A stretch of 64,000 bases of DNA from Tenericutes bacterium ADurb.BinA124 (GTDB lineage: Bacteria; Bacillota_I; Bacilli_A; ML615J-28; CAG-698), in assembly GCA_002068415.1 (NCBI GenBank), contig MVZM01000008.1:1-64000 (forward strand), written 5' to 3'. The position numbers and the translations under genes are program-made. Positions 16,920 to 27,110 of this stretch are shown here, in pieces (positions within the stretch are counted from its first letter, which is position 1; each line of letters begins with the position of its first letter). The notes below the pieces were generated by a model, which saw nothing but the letters and a program-made list of their open reading frames with translations, was not told the DNA's origin and made no database searches.

Positions 16920-17266
16920 TTCTTCTCCTTATTAATAATTTGTTCTTTGATCTTGTTGAGTAAATAGATTATTTGCTCTTGTTTCTGAGCAAAACTTAAT
17001 TCCCCGGCGCCTTGTTTTACCACAATTAATAATTTTAAAAACGAAAGTTCCGAAAGAAGCGGGCGAATGATTTCGCGTACAACTCGTTTTTCATAGTTTT
17101 TCGCAACAGCCGTTTTAAATTTTCTTGATGGTGAAATCGCTACTTGCGCTAAAGGATTTTTGCTAGCAGCAAAAAAAATGGCATAATATTTGTTGCCGAC
17201 GCTTTGTCGCAACTTAATCAGTTTTTCGATGTCATGGTTTTTCTTTAAACGGTGTTGTTGATTCAT
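16916..17266 (-). CDS. rnpA: Ribonuclease P protein component
   Basis: Protein subunit that helps the RNase P RNA bind pre-tRNA 5' leaders. The 116-aa basic product has the typical start RLKKNHDIEKLI and the signature around KNYEKRVVREIIR, a variant of the RNR motif (KxxxxRNxxKRxxRE). Preceded by a likely terminator/attenuator after rpmH. Start ATG 17266 has GGAAGAGG upstream. Confidence 0.95.
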   Translation of the reverse strand: MNQQHRLKKNHDIEKLIKLRQSVGNKYYAIFFAASKNPLAQVAISPSRKFKTAVAKNYEKRVVREIIRPLLSELSFLKLLIVVKQGAGELSFAQKQEQIIYLLNKIKEQIINKEKK

Positions 17267-17285
17267 ATAATGCCTCTTCCTTAAG

Positions 17286-17332
17286 CAAAAAAAAGACCTC
17301 TCTGATGGATTGTGACGATCGAGTGGTCCTAG
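17286..17332 (-). terminator. Imperfect hairpin and T-run between rpmH and rnpA
   Basis: Minus strand: GACCACTC pairs with GAGAGGTC (one mismatch) across a 21-nt loop, followed by eight T. Probably a partial terminator that lowers rnpA-yidC-jag expression relative to rpmH. Confidence 0.6.
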
Positions 17333-17341
17333 TTTTTTTGT

Positions 17342-17476
17342 TTAAGCGGTAAGTCGGTAACGACCCTTAAGACGTCTACGGGATAAGATTGCTCTGCCAC
17401 CGACAGTCGCCATTCGGGCACGAAACCCATGGGTCTTGATATGTTTGCGTTTATTCGGTTGGTATGTTCTTTTCAT
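17342..17476 (-). CDS. rpmH: 50S ribosomal protein L34
   Basis: The 44-aa product starts [18 protein letters not shown] and ends [12 protein letters not shown], all the L34 family positions being present. It was found by reading the minus strand from CAT 17474-17476 to TTA 17342-17344. The RBS GGAGGTGTCCGT is strong and a promoter lies at 17510-17538. First gene of the conserved rpmH-rnpA-yidC-jag group. Confidence 0.97.
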   Translation of the reverse strand: MKRTYQPNKRKHIKTHGFRARMATVGGRAILSRRRLKGRYRLTA

Positions 17477-17509
17477 ACGGACACCTCCTATATTAAACCA
17501 TGCTTGGTT

Positions 17510-17538
17510 ATTATATTATATTTTATCCCTTAAGTCAA
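17510..17538 (-). promoter_or_regulatory. rpmH promoter
   Basis: Minus strand: TTGACT (17538-17533), 17-nt spacer, TATAAT (17515-17510), with a second overlapping TATAAT 5 nt upstream. Confidence 0.75.
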
Positions 17539-17553
17539 GGTTTTTGGTTGGTT

Positions 17554-18474
17554 TTAATTTCCGGAATTTAATAATGTCGCCACATCGACTTTATAATAGA
17601 AAGGGGTTAGGACATTGTTTTCGTCCGTGTAATCTAATTTCATATAAATCGTTTTTGGCTTTACAAATTTAAAAACGGATGTTTCGTAGGCCGGTTTAAG
17701 GGGTTCCGGCGTACAATAGTTGTAAACACCGATAAAAGGGAAAATCTCTTTCCCTTCGGTCACAATCCAGGACTGGAAGTTTAAATGGTAGGGAGTTTTT
17801 TCATCAAAGGTAATTTGAATATTGGTGTCATATTGTGGAATGGTTGCGCCGTCATCCGTAAAGATGAATTTTACCTCTAAAATGCCCGGCAATTTAGGTG
17901 AAGTTTGAAATTTACGGTCATTTAATTCCGACTTTTTTAAATTTAAGGCTTTTTCCGATAAGCTTAGGGTTTTATGAACGGTTTCGTTGCCATCGTTAAT
18001 GTCGTAGCGCACCTTTACAAAATATTGCTCATACCAATCGCCTTTTGGGTATTCGGCACTGGCGACTACTTGGTGGTAGACATTTAGGCTTGATCTTTTA
18101 GCTTCTAGGAAGTAGTTCATCATCCCGCCCTTATCCATCGCGCTGTAAGCATAAGTAATATTAGTTGGGTAGGGGGTGTTCATCTTATTAATGTAAGCAA
18201 TAATGCGATATTGCATTCGTAAATCGATTTTGTTTTCATCTTCACTTGCATTGATGGCGGTGCCACGCACAAAAATGTAGGGATTAATTTCGCTGTTGTA
18301 GGTTGCGGGCGGATAATTGAGTTCTACCACATAATCCGCTTCCGGAGTGATGACTTTCGCCAGCAACAAAAGCACCAAGCCATAAACGACCACGACAACA
18401 AACATGGTGATCACATTGATTTTATTAGGAAAATTAAAAATTCGATAAATGATACTGTTTTTTTCTTTGTTCAT
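17554..18474 (-). CDS. Single-pass membrane protein of unknown function beside oriC
   Basis: The 306-aa product has an N-terminal cytoplasmic stretch of about 20 residues, one membrane helix (about 21-42), then an extracytoplasmic region rich in Tyr, Asn and Lys with beta-strand character. No catalytic motif or known domain is visible. It lies between rpmH and the DnaA boxes, an interval normally empty in related genomes. No good Shine-Dalgarno was seen (the upstream minus-strand sequence reads CTCGGTTAGTCAAAAGC). Base composition matches the neighbours. Confidence 0.65.
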   Translation of the reverse strand: MNKEKNSIIYRIFNFPNKINVITMFVVVVVYGLVLLLLAKVITPEADYVVELNYPPATYNSEINPYIFVRGTAINASEDENKIDLRMQYRIIAYINKMNTPYPTNITYAYSAMDKGGMMNYFLEAKRSSLNVYHQVVASAEYPKGDWYEQYFVKVRYDINDGNETVHKTLSLSEKALNLKKSELNDRKFQTSPKLPGILEVKFIFTDDGATIPQYDTNIQITFDEKTPYHLNFQSWIVTEGKEIFPFIGVYNYCTPEPLKPAYETSVFKFVKPKTIYMKLDYTDENNVLTPFYYKVDVATLLNSGN

Positions 18475-18589
18475 GCTTTTGACTAACCGAGCGGTTATTC
18501 TCCTCTACTTTGATATTTTCATTGTTTCTATTGTATCATAAACGCATTTTAATGCAATGTTTTTTTACCGTTCCCACTTCGTTTTTCTT

Positions 18590-18759
18590 TCCACTTTTCC
18601 CTATTTGGATATGTATTAACCATTTGTGGATAAGTTATCCACAACTTATAAACAGTGGAAAAGTGGATAAGTTTCTTTTTTGATGTTTTTTTATTTTTCG
18701 CTTTATTATTTGCTTGATATGTGTTATTATTTAATGGTAAATAAGTTTAGGGAGCAGTT
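18590..18759 (+). other. oriC: Chromosomal replication origin, left DnaA-box cluster and AT-rich element
   Basis: DnaA boxes: TGTGGATAA (18625-18633, reverse) and TTATCCACA (18635-18643) form a head-to-head pair, AGTGGATAA (18662-18670) is a third near-consensus box, and TTTCCAC-type half-matches surround them. They are followed by a T-rich tract (18671-18710), a candidate unwinding element, then dnaA. Another box lies behind dnaA at 20128. The setting between rpmH and dnaA is the canonical Gram-positive origin. Confidence 0.88.
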
Positions 18760-20118
18760 ATGGAAGACAGTTTGAAGCTTTGGCAACAAACTTTGTTAAC
18801 ATTGAAAAATGAGCTTGATGAAACCGATTTTTTAGAACTTTTTGCGGATGTTAACGAAGTTTTCAAAACCGAAAACAATTTAATATTTATTATTGTGCCC
18901 AATGCTTTGGTTAAGTTTCGCATTGAAAAGTTCTATTTAGAAAAACTAAATAGGATTTGCGCAAGCATTACCAAAACCCCATGCCGTTTTAAATTTATCT
19001 TGAAGGAAGATGCGGTTGAACAGGAAAAAGTATCAATTACCACAAAAGATACCATTAATAAACGCCCCTTGAAAGCCGAATATACTTTTGATAATTTCGA
19101 AACCGGCGAAAGTAATCGCTTTGCTTTCTTATCAGCGATGAAAGTTGCGGAAACACACGACAAAATTTATAATCCCCTGTATATTTTTGGTGATGTCGGT
19201 TTAGGGAAAACTCATTTAATGATGGCCATCGGTCATTATATCCTTGATAACGACCCTAATACCAATGTGGTTTACACAACGGCTCAAGAATTTACCGAAG
19301 ATTATTTCATCCACACTTCTACTAAAAAAGGTAAGGAAAACATTGAAGCTTTTTACCAAAAATATCGCCGTGCTGATGTTTTGTTAGTCGACGATATTCA
19401 GTTTTTAGAGGGTAAACAAGCCACACAAGAAGAATTTTTCAAAGTTTTTGAAACTCTCCACGGCTTAAACAAACAAATTGTCATTACTTCGGATCGCTCA
19501 ACAACCGAACTTAAAAATATGATGGTGCGTTTGAAATCCCGCTTTAATTGGGGTTTGTCAGTGGACATTAAGGTGCCGGATAAGCCCTTACGGATGAATA
19601 TTTTAAAACGGAAACTGTCGTTTTTAATTGAAAATCCAAGTGATGTCCCAACAAATGTCCTTGATATCATTGCTGATTACTTTACTAACAATATTCGGGA
19701 TTTAGAAGGAGCATTGCGCCGTTATATTACCTATTGTGTGTCTTTAAACATTCCCTTTACTGTAGAAAATGTTTATGTCGCTTTAGAACGCTTTTTACCG
19801 GAGCGTGATGCGGACAAAAGCACCAACAACGGCTATTTTGATCTTGTAAAGAAAGAAGTTGCTGCTTATTATCAGGTTCAAATTAGTGATTTAGAATCGG
19901 CAACCCGCAAACAGCATATAACTTATGCCCGACAAATGGCGATATACTTAATAAAAAACATCTATAACCCGTCTTTGAAAAGCATTGGTGAGCGATTTGG
20001 TAATCGTGATCATGCAACAGTCTCCCATTCCGTTGATAAGATTGAAGCCCTGATTAAATCCAACAATTTAGTTAAGTGTGATTTCGATATTTTGTTTAAA
20101 AAAATAAAAAATAACTAA
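18760..20118 (+). CDS. dnaA: Chromosomal replication initiator DnaA
   Basis: Binds DnaA boxes, opens oriC and loads helicase. The 452-aa product has N-terminal domain I (about 1-80), a linker, AAA+ domain III with Walker A GDVGLGKTH and Walker B LLVDDIQFLEG, sensor region, and the C-terminal domain IV with the signature HATVSHSVDKIE, the box-binding helix-turn-helix. Length is normal. RBS GGGAGCAG before ATG 18760. DnaA boxes on both sides imply autoregulation. Confidence 0.98.
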   Translation: MEDSLKLWQQTLLTLKNELDETDFLELFADVNEVFKTENNLIFIIVPNALVKFRIEKFYLEKLNRICASITKTPCRFKFILKEDAVEQEKVSITTKDTINKRPLKAEYTFDNFETGESNRFAFLSAMKVAETHDKIYNPLYIFGDVGLGKTHLMMAIGHYILDNDPNTNVVYTTAQEFTEDYFIHTSTKKGKENIEAFYQKYRRADVLLVDDIQFLEGKQATQEEFFKVFETLHGLNKQIVITSDRSTTELKNMMVRLKSRFNWGLSVDIKVPDKPLRMNILKRKLSFLIENPSDVPTNVLDIIADYFTNNIRDLEGALRRYITYCVSLNIPFTVENVYVALERFLPERDADKSTNNGYFDLVKKEVAAYYQVQISDLESATRKQHITYARQMAIYLIKNIYNPSLKSIGERFGNRDHATVSHSVDKIEALIKSNNLVKCDFDILFKKIKNN

Positions 20119-20127
20119 GTTTTCCAC

Positions 20128-20136
20128 TTATCCACA
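20128..20136 (+). promoter_or_regulatory. DnaA box between dnaA and dnaN
   Basis: Perfect TTATCCACA. It makes the origin bipartite around dnaA, or serves DnaA control of dnaN. Confidence 0.8.
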
Positions 20137-20186
20137 GCCCCTAATAATAAAAATAACTAAAAATAAAGATAAAAGAGGATTGAAGA

Positions 20187-21311
20187 ATGAAATTTGTAAT
20201 TAATCGTGATTTATTATTGCTTAACTTAACTTATGTGAGCCGTGCTCTTTCAACAAAAACCCCGATGCCTGTTTTAACGGGAATTAAGATTGAAGCTTAT
20301 GAAAACAGCGTTTTTCTAACCGCATCCAATAATGAAATATCCATTCAAACGATTATTAAAGATAAACGCCAAGTTCGGATTGAAGAAAACGGCATAGTTG
20401 TAGTTCCCGGGAAGTATTTTATTGAAATTATTCGTAAAATTGAAGCCAGAGAAGTCGATTTTTCGACTTTTGAAGAAAACATTGTAAAGATACTGGCAGA
20501 CCGTAGCAATTTTACCCTTAATGCTTTAGAAAAAGACAACTATCCGCTTATTTCTTTTGCAGATTCTGAAACCGTTGTTCACATGGATGTCGGTAATTTA
20601 AAATCCATTATTCGAAAAACAACCTTTGCGACCTCGCTTTCGGAAACCAGAGTTATCCTAACCGGAGTTTCTTTCGTGGCTGATGATCGAAAACTGGAAG
20701 TAATTGCGACAGACAGCTTCCGTTTAGCCAAAAAATACTTAATTAACGATGTTGAATTCCCGAAAATCAATGCTGTTATCCCTAGTAAGAGCTTAGATGA
20801 GTTAAATCGAATCATTGATGAGAACGAAACCCCGATTGAAATTCATTTTTCGCCTTCCAAAGCTTTATTTAAATATAAAAACATCCTCTTCCAAACGCGC
20901 TTAATCGACGGATCATTCCCGAACACCAGCAATTTAATTCCGGTTGACTTTTTAACCAGCATTAAGTTCAACAAAAACGAAATTATTGCTGCAATTGAAC
21001 GAGCGTCTTTGTTTACTTCCTTAGATTCCTTCTGTATTATTAAATTTACCTTAAACTCTGATAAAACGATTGAAATTGCCTCAACGACCAATGAAATCGG
21101 AGCGGTAAAGGAAGAAGTTATTCCTCTTGCTTGTTCTAATGTTTTGCATTTCCAAATTGCTTTTAGCTCAAAATACATTTTGGATGCCATTAAATCCATG
21201 GATTCGACCGAAATCACCATCCATTTTACCGGCGAAATCAAACCGTTTATTATAACCGGTGATTATGATGTTAATTTAACGCAATTAATTCTTCCGGTTC
21301 GTGTTTCTTAA
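20187..21311 (+). CDS. dnaN: DNA polymerase III beta subunit (sliding clamp)
   Basis: Ring-shaped processivity clamp for the replicative polymerase. The 374-aa product shows the three tandem clamp domains of about 120 residues: start MKFVINRDLLL, middle TGVSFVADDRKLEVIATDSFRLA (hallmark of domain 2), and the C-terminal ILPVRVS, equivalent to the MPxRL clamp edge. RBS AGAGGATTGAAG. Normally yaaA-recF follow directly; here about 2.6 kb of extra DNA intervenes. Confidence 0.98.
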   Translation: MKFVINRDLLLLNLTYVSRALSTKTPMPVLTGIKIEAYENSVFLTASNNEISIQTIIKDKRQVRIEENGIVVVPGKYFIEIIRKIEAREVDFSTFEENIVKILADRSNFTLNALEKDNYPLISFADSETVVHMDVGNLKSIIRKTTFATSLSETRVILTGVSFVADDRKLEVIATDSFRLAKKYLINDVEFPKINAVIPSKSLDELNRIIDENETPIEIHFSPSKALFKYKNILFQTRLIDGSFPNTSNLIPVDFLTSIKFNKNEIIAAIERASLFTSLDSFCIIKFTLNSDKTIEIASTTNEIGAVKEEVIPLACSNVLHFQIAFSSKYILDAIKSMDSTEITIHFTGEIKPFIITGDYDVNLTQLILPVRVS

Positions 21312-21340
21312 ACTAGATTTAACCAACATATTTATGTAAT

Positions 21341-21351
21341 TACATACATAC
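21341..21351 (-). repeat. TATGTATGTAA site 1 (candidate operator/centromere motif)
   Basis: Minus strand TATGTATGTAA, within a longer ACATACATACATA run. The same 11-mer occurs at 22451-22461 and 23113-23123 on the plus strand, so the three sites bracket the ParA/RHH operon and sit in the repeat region. Confidence 0.5.
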
Positions 21352-21367
21352 ATAATTATAAACAACG

Positions 21368-21397
21368 AAAAAAGGCACTTTTGATAGTGCCTTTTTA
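21368..21397. terminator. Bidirectional terminator between dnaN and the ParA-like gene
   Basis: AAAAAGGCACT ... AGTGCCTTTTT hairpin with A-run and T-run on either side. Confidence 0.85.
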
Positions 21398-22177
21398 CAT
21401 TTCAATTTTCTGAAACAAGCTAGTTAGTTCTTTTTCTAAAATAGTTTTCGCATTTTGATCGTATCGCTCTAGTTTTACCGTATCAAAAGGGCTGACACCT
21501 TCCGCTTGGAGGTTCTTAATAATGGATTTATCCTGTAAAGCCGGTAAAACAATGGCGCCGGGGGTGAATTCACGCCCTTGTTCGATTAATTTTTCTAAAG
21601 AAATTTTAGGGGCGCGGCGGTTTTTGCTGTAACCGTTGGGAACAATGTATTTTATCCCGTCAATATCGATATCATTGTCAATAAAATATTGAATGGTATT
21701 GAAAAAACCACCTAATCCCAAACTATCCAAACCCACAACAATTAAAATGGTTGAACTTATGTCCAGTAAAACCTCCGTTAAACGGCTACTGGAGGGAGGA
21801 AAATCAATAAAAATGTAATCAAAGTAATTGTCGTACTCCTGAACAATCTTTTTTATGACCTTTTCTTGGTTTCTTTCAAGCGTGAGCTTCATGGAAAGCT
21901 TATCGGTGTTTAATGTTTTGATTAAATAGAGGTTTTCGCGGACTTCAATGAGCACATCGCCCAGTTCGGCATGCCCGGCAATTAAGAATTCCAGGTAATT
22001 ATCATTGCTTTCGAAGATTTTATCTTCTTCACCAAAGATTTTAAAGATGCTGTTTTGATCATCGACACTAATAATTAATACTTTTTTGCCATGAACGGCA
22101 TGGTAATGGCCTAAATAACCGATGAAAGTTGTTTTTCCAACCCCGCCTTTTTTGCAAAAAGTTGAAATAACGGCCAT
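21395..22177 (-). CDS. ParA/MinD-superfamily partition-type ATPase
   Basis: The 260-aa product has the deviant Walker A CKKGGVGKTT near the N-terminus (residues about 7-16), Walker A' with ISVDDQ (usual DxDxQ slightly altered), Walker B DYIFIDFPPS and the late NGYSKN region. It lacks an N-terminal DNA-binding extension and so is of the short type Ib kind. Its start ATG abuts the stop codon of the upstream ribbon-helix-helix gene (TAAATG), implying coupled translation and a two-protein system like ParF-ParG or delta-omega of plasmids. It is transcribed against dnaN and recF, towards the shared terminator. Base composition resembles the neighbours. It differs clearly from the Soj homologue at 62402. 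Confidence 0.85.
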   Translation of the reverse strand: MAVISTFCKKGGVGKTTFIGYLGHYHAVHGKKVLIISVDDQNSIFKIFGEEDKIFESNDNYLEFLIAGHAELGDVLIEVRENLYLIKTLNTDKLSMKLTLERNQEKVIKKIVQEYDNYFDYIFIDFPPSSSRLTEVLLDISSTILIVVGLDSLGLGGFFNTIQYFIDNDIDIDGIKYIVPNGYSKNRRAPKISLEKLIEQGREFTPGAIVLPALQDKSIIKNLQAEGVSPFDTVKLERYDQNAKTILEKELTSLFQKIEM

Positions 22178-22411
22178 TTAGAACCCCTCTCTTTCCAATT
22201 TTTCCCTGACAGCTTGTTCAATAAACTCGGAAACCATGATTGATTTTTCAACTGAAGCGATTTTTAGACGTTTCCGTAAATCCCGGTCCATCGTGGCGGT
22301 GTATTTGTCGCGTTTGGGAATAGGTGAATGGGAAACTGTGGGCGCTGTTGTTGGCGTTGCGGTCCCAAGTGGATTTTCTCGTTTTTTGAACGGCATTGAT
22401 TTAGAATTCAT
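22178..22411 (-). CDS. Ribbon-helix-helix DNA-binding protein, likely centromere-binding/repressor partner
   Basis: The 77-aa product has a Pro/Thr/Ser-rich, presumably disordered tail (residues 1-35, with basic PFKKREN and PKRDK) followed by an RHH fold (about 36-77): strand KYTATMDRD, helix LRKRLKIASVEK, helix MVSEFIEQAVREKLERE. This tail-plus-RHH size and layout is that of ParG and omega-type partition proteins; the basic tail may stimulate ATPase activity of the cognate ParA, encoded immediately downstream. Strong RBS AAAAAGGAGGATATCAA before ATG 22411. A TATGTATGTAA site lies about 40 nt upstream of the start and is a plausible operator. Confidence 0.8.
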   Translation of the reverse strand: MNSKSMPFKKRENPLGTATPTTAPTVSHSPIPKRDKYTATMDRDLRKRLKIASVEKSIMVSEFIEQAVREKLEREGF

Positions 22412-22448
22412 TTGATATCCTCCTTTTTAAAAAAATCTTCTCTTTATA

Positions 22449-22462
22449 CATATGTATGTAAA
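22449..22462 (+). promoter_or_regulatory. TATGTATGTAA site 2, likely operator of the RHH-parA operon
   Basis: CATATGTATGTAAA, identical over 14 bases to 23111-23124. It lies between a minus-strand -10-like TATAAT (22488-22483) and the RHH start codon, where a repressor would act. The first ten bases of TACATATGTA at 22447 form a palindrome. Confidence 0.5.
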
Positions 22463-22720
22463 AAAATAAAACCACAAATATTATTATACACAAATAAATA
22501 AAAATGTAAATACAAAAATACAAACAAACATAAAAGAATAAATAAATATATACATAAAACCTTATTAACATAAATACAAGTTTATGTTTTTATGTATTTT
22601 TGCTTGTCTTTTTTTATAAAACTTATTCTTGGACTTGTCTTTTTTGGGGATGCCAACACAAACAAAACACAGATGGCAATTCAAAAAATGCACCGGTTTT
22701 TTAAACGCCTTTTCCACCCC

Positions 22721-22750
22721 TTAAAAACGGCTTAAATTTTTCGTTATAAT
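22721..22750 (+). promoter_or_regulatory. Possible promoter for a small RNA
   Basis: TTAAAA (22721-22726), 18-nt spacer, TATAAT (22745-22750). The -35 is weak. It precedes a stretch ending in a good terminator. Confidence 0.35.
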
Positions 22751-22756
22751 CGATTT

Positions 22757-22857
22757 TGCCCACAAACTGGTAATTTTATTAGCCCCCGGGGGTAAAAAAC
22801 AAACCAAGCGAAAAAAATTAAGGCCCAAAAAAGGCGTTTTTTGGGGCTTTTTTTGGT
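22757..22857 (+). ncRNA. Candidate about 100-nt untranslated RNA in the partition-region
   Basis: Between the possible promoter and the terminator at 22821-22857 lies a block with higher GC than its surroundings, including a perfect CCCCCGGGGG palindrome (22783-22792). No ORF with an RBS is present. It is reminiscent of the regulatory RNAs of plasmid maintenance regions, but this is inference from position and terminator only. Confidence 0.35.
22821..22857 (+). terminator. Strong intrinsic terminator inside the gene-free region
   Basis: GGCCCAAAAAA pairs with TTTTTTGGGGC around a short GGCG-like loop and is followed by seven T on the plus strand. There is no protein gene upstream for it to serve. 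Confidence 0.7.
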
Positions 22858-22931
22858 TTTTTGGGAGTTTTAAGGCAAAAAGTTGAAAAAAAAAGAAGAT
22901 TTTTGTTTTAAAAAACAACATAAATACATAT

Positions 22932-22988
22932 AAACATAAAACAATAAATACAACTAAACACAAAAACATAAAACAATAAATACAACTA
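22932..22988 (+). repeat. Tandem repeat, 32-bp period
   Basis: Twenty-five bases are identical at 22932-22956 and 22964-22988, built of AACATAAAACAATAAATAC. Related ACATAAATACATA words flank both sides. Confidence 0.85.
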
Positions 22989-23110
22989 TACATAAATACT
23001 TACAAAAACGTGTCTAAAAGTTTTTAAAAATTATGATTGTCTTGAAAATGATCAAAAGTTGTATTTCAAAATCGAGAATATTATACATTCTTAATCGTTC
23101 TAAATCAAGC

Positions 23111-23124
23111 CATATGTATGTAAA
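23111..23124 (+). repeat. TATGTATGTAA site 3
   Basis: CATATGTATGTAAA, identical over 14 bases to 22449-22462. Confidence 0.55.
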
Positions 23125-23317
23125 TAAGTAAGTATTTATTTGTGGTTTATAAAAAGGCAACGGAGAAAGCAAAAAGATGGAGTTAAGACCAATTAAATGA
23201 ATAAAATTCTCTAAATAGCTAAATATAACCATAAATACATAAAAATAAAGCAAATTAATTATTAAAAACCTAAGAATATTATATTTAAATGTAAGTTAAT
23301 AATATGTAAATACATAA

Positions 23318-23590
23318 ATAAATAAGCAAATCCTCACTAAACGCCACCATAAAGCCATAAAACCATAAATAAGCAAGGAATTTAAGAAGCAAAAAGGCTT
23401 GATGACTTACCACAAACACTAAAACACCTCCATAAATAAGCAAATCCTCACTAAACACCCCCATAAAACCATAAAACCATAAATAAGCAGGATTTTAAGA
23501 ACCAAAAACACCTTAATCTATGATTAAAGGAACAAAAAAGTTATTAAACCCGCCTATAAAGCCATAAAACCATAAAAAAAGATAAGTTTA
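23318..23590 (+). repeat. Degenerate tandem repeat, about 114-bp period, with CCATAAA iterons
   Basis: Copy 1 begins at 23318 and copy 2 at 23432, both opening ATAAATAAGCAAATCCTCAC; a partial copy lies near 23550. Each contains two or three CCATAAA heptamers spaced by 8 bp (23347, 23355, 23363; 23461, 23469, 23477; 23562, 23570), plus a lone one at 23430. Confidence 0.85.
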
Positions 23591-23864
23591 CGAAAGAAAA
23601 TGGCTGATTAAATACTCCAAAAGACATAAAACAAAACCTAGACTAACCGTAAATATAGCAAACAAACAGGAAAGCAAACCCTAAAAGGCCCTTTATTCAC
23701 TCATAAAACCATATTTATGGCGAAAATAAGTTATCAGTAACCAAAAAAAGCCCGAAAAAGAGTCCATTTCTTAAAATCTCCATTAAAAAAAGAAAGAAGG
23801 CAACAAAAGAAAAATAAACCGGAAAATAAAGCAAAAAAGACTGGAAAAAACACCCCATTTATGT

Positions 23865-23879
23865 TATAATAAGTATAAT
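23865..23879 (+). promoter_or_regulatory. Candidate -10 elements of the yaaA-recF-gyrB-gyrA operon
   Basis: Two TATAAT hexamers (23865-23870 and 23874-23879) 19-28 nt before the yaaA start. No clear -35 at the right distance. Confidence 0.5.
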
Positions 23880-23897
23880 TTATTGAGGTAAATAACG

Positions 23898-24106
23898 ATG
23901 AAAATAGTGAGAATTGACACTGAATTTATTACGCTCGGTCAATTTCTTAAATTTACCGGATTAATTGATTCCGGAGCCATGGCAAAAGTCTTCTTACAAG
24001 ACCATTTTGTCCTTATAAACGGTGAAAAAGAACAAAGACGAGGGAAAAAGCTTTATCCGGGAACGCAATTAAGCATCAATAATGAAGTTTTTAGAGTAGA
24101 GAGTCA

Positions 24107-24110
<4 letters not shown>
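23898..24110 (+). CDS. yaaA: YaaA-type S4-domain RNA-binding protein
   Basis: The 70-aa product consists of one S4 domain: TLGQFLKFTGLIDSGAMAKVF, VLINGEKEQRRGKKL. It occurs between dnaN and recF in Firmicutes (YaaA/RlbA, linked to 50S assembly). RBS GAGGT before ATG 23898. Its stop overlaps the recF start (ATGATG/TGA), so the pair is translationally coupled. Confidence 0.88.
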
Positions 24111-27101
<2,991 letters not shown>

Positions 27102-27110
27102 GGAGTAATC

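Larger units (their letters stand above)
22412..23864. repeat. 1.45-kb gene-free AT-rich repeat region, candidate centromere/iteron array
   Basis: No credible gene. Repeat families seen: (1) a unit with 32-bp period, 25 bases identical at 22932-22956 and 22964-22988; (2) a longer unit with 114-bp spacing starting at 23318 and 23432, about 60-80 bases each with few mismatches, plus a partial third copy near 23550-23590; (3) within these, CCATAAA in runs of 8-bp period, nine copies between 23347 and 23576; (4) many ATAAATA, ACATAAA and TACATA words throughout; (5) the TATGTATGTAA sites at 22451 and 23113. The strand bias is striking: A-rich words on the plus strand. It adjoins the ParA/RHH operon. 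Confidence 0.75.

Noticed and set aside
22721-23253. Two minus-strand open frames in the repeat region
   Set aside because: Their products are low-complexity Phe/Leu/Cys/Tyr strings that simply translate the AT-rich repeats; no RBS.
22412-23864. CRISPR array
   Set aside because: Repeats are not uniform, spacers are not of constant length or unique, and no cas gene is near.
22412-23864. A second oriC
   Set aside because: AT-rich iterons could suggest it, but I saw no TTATCCACA boxes here, while a clear cluster lies before dnaA and one box after it.
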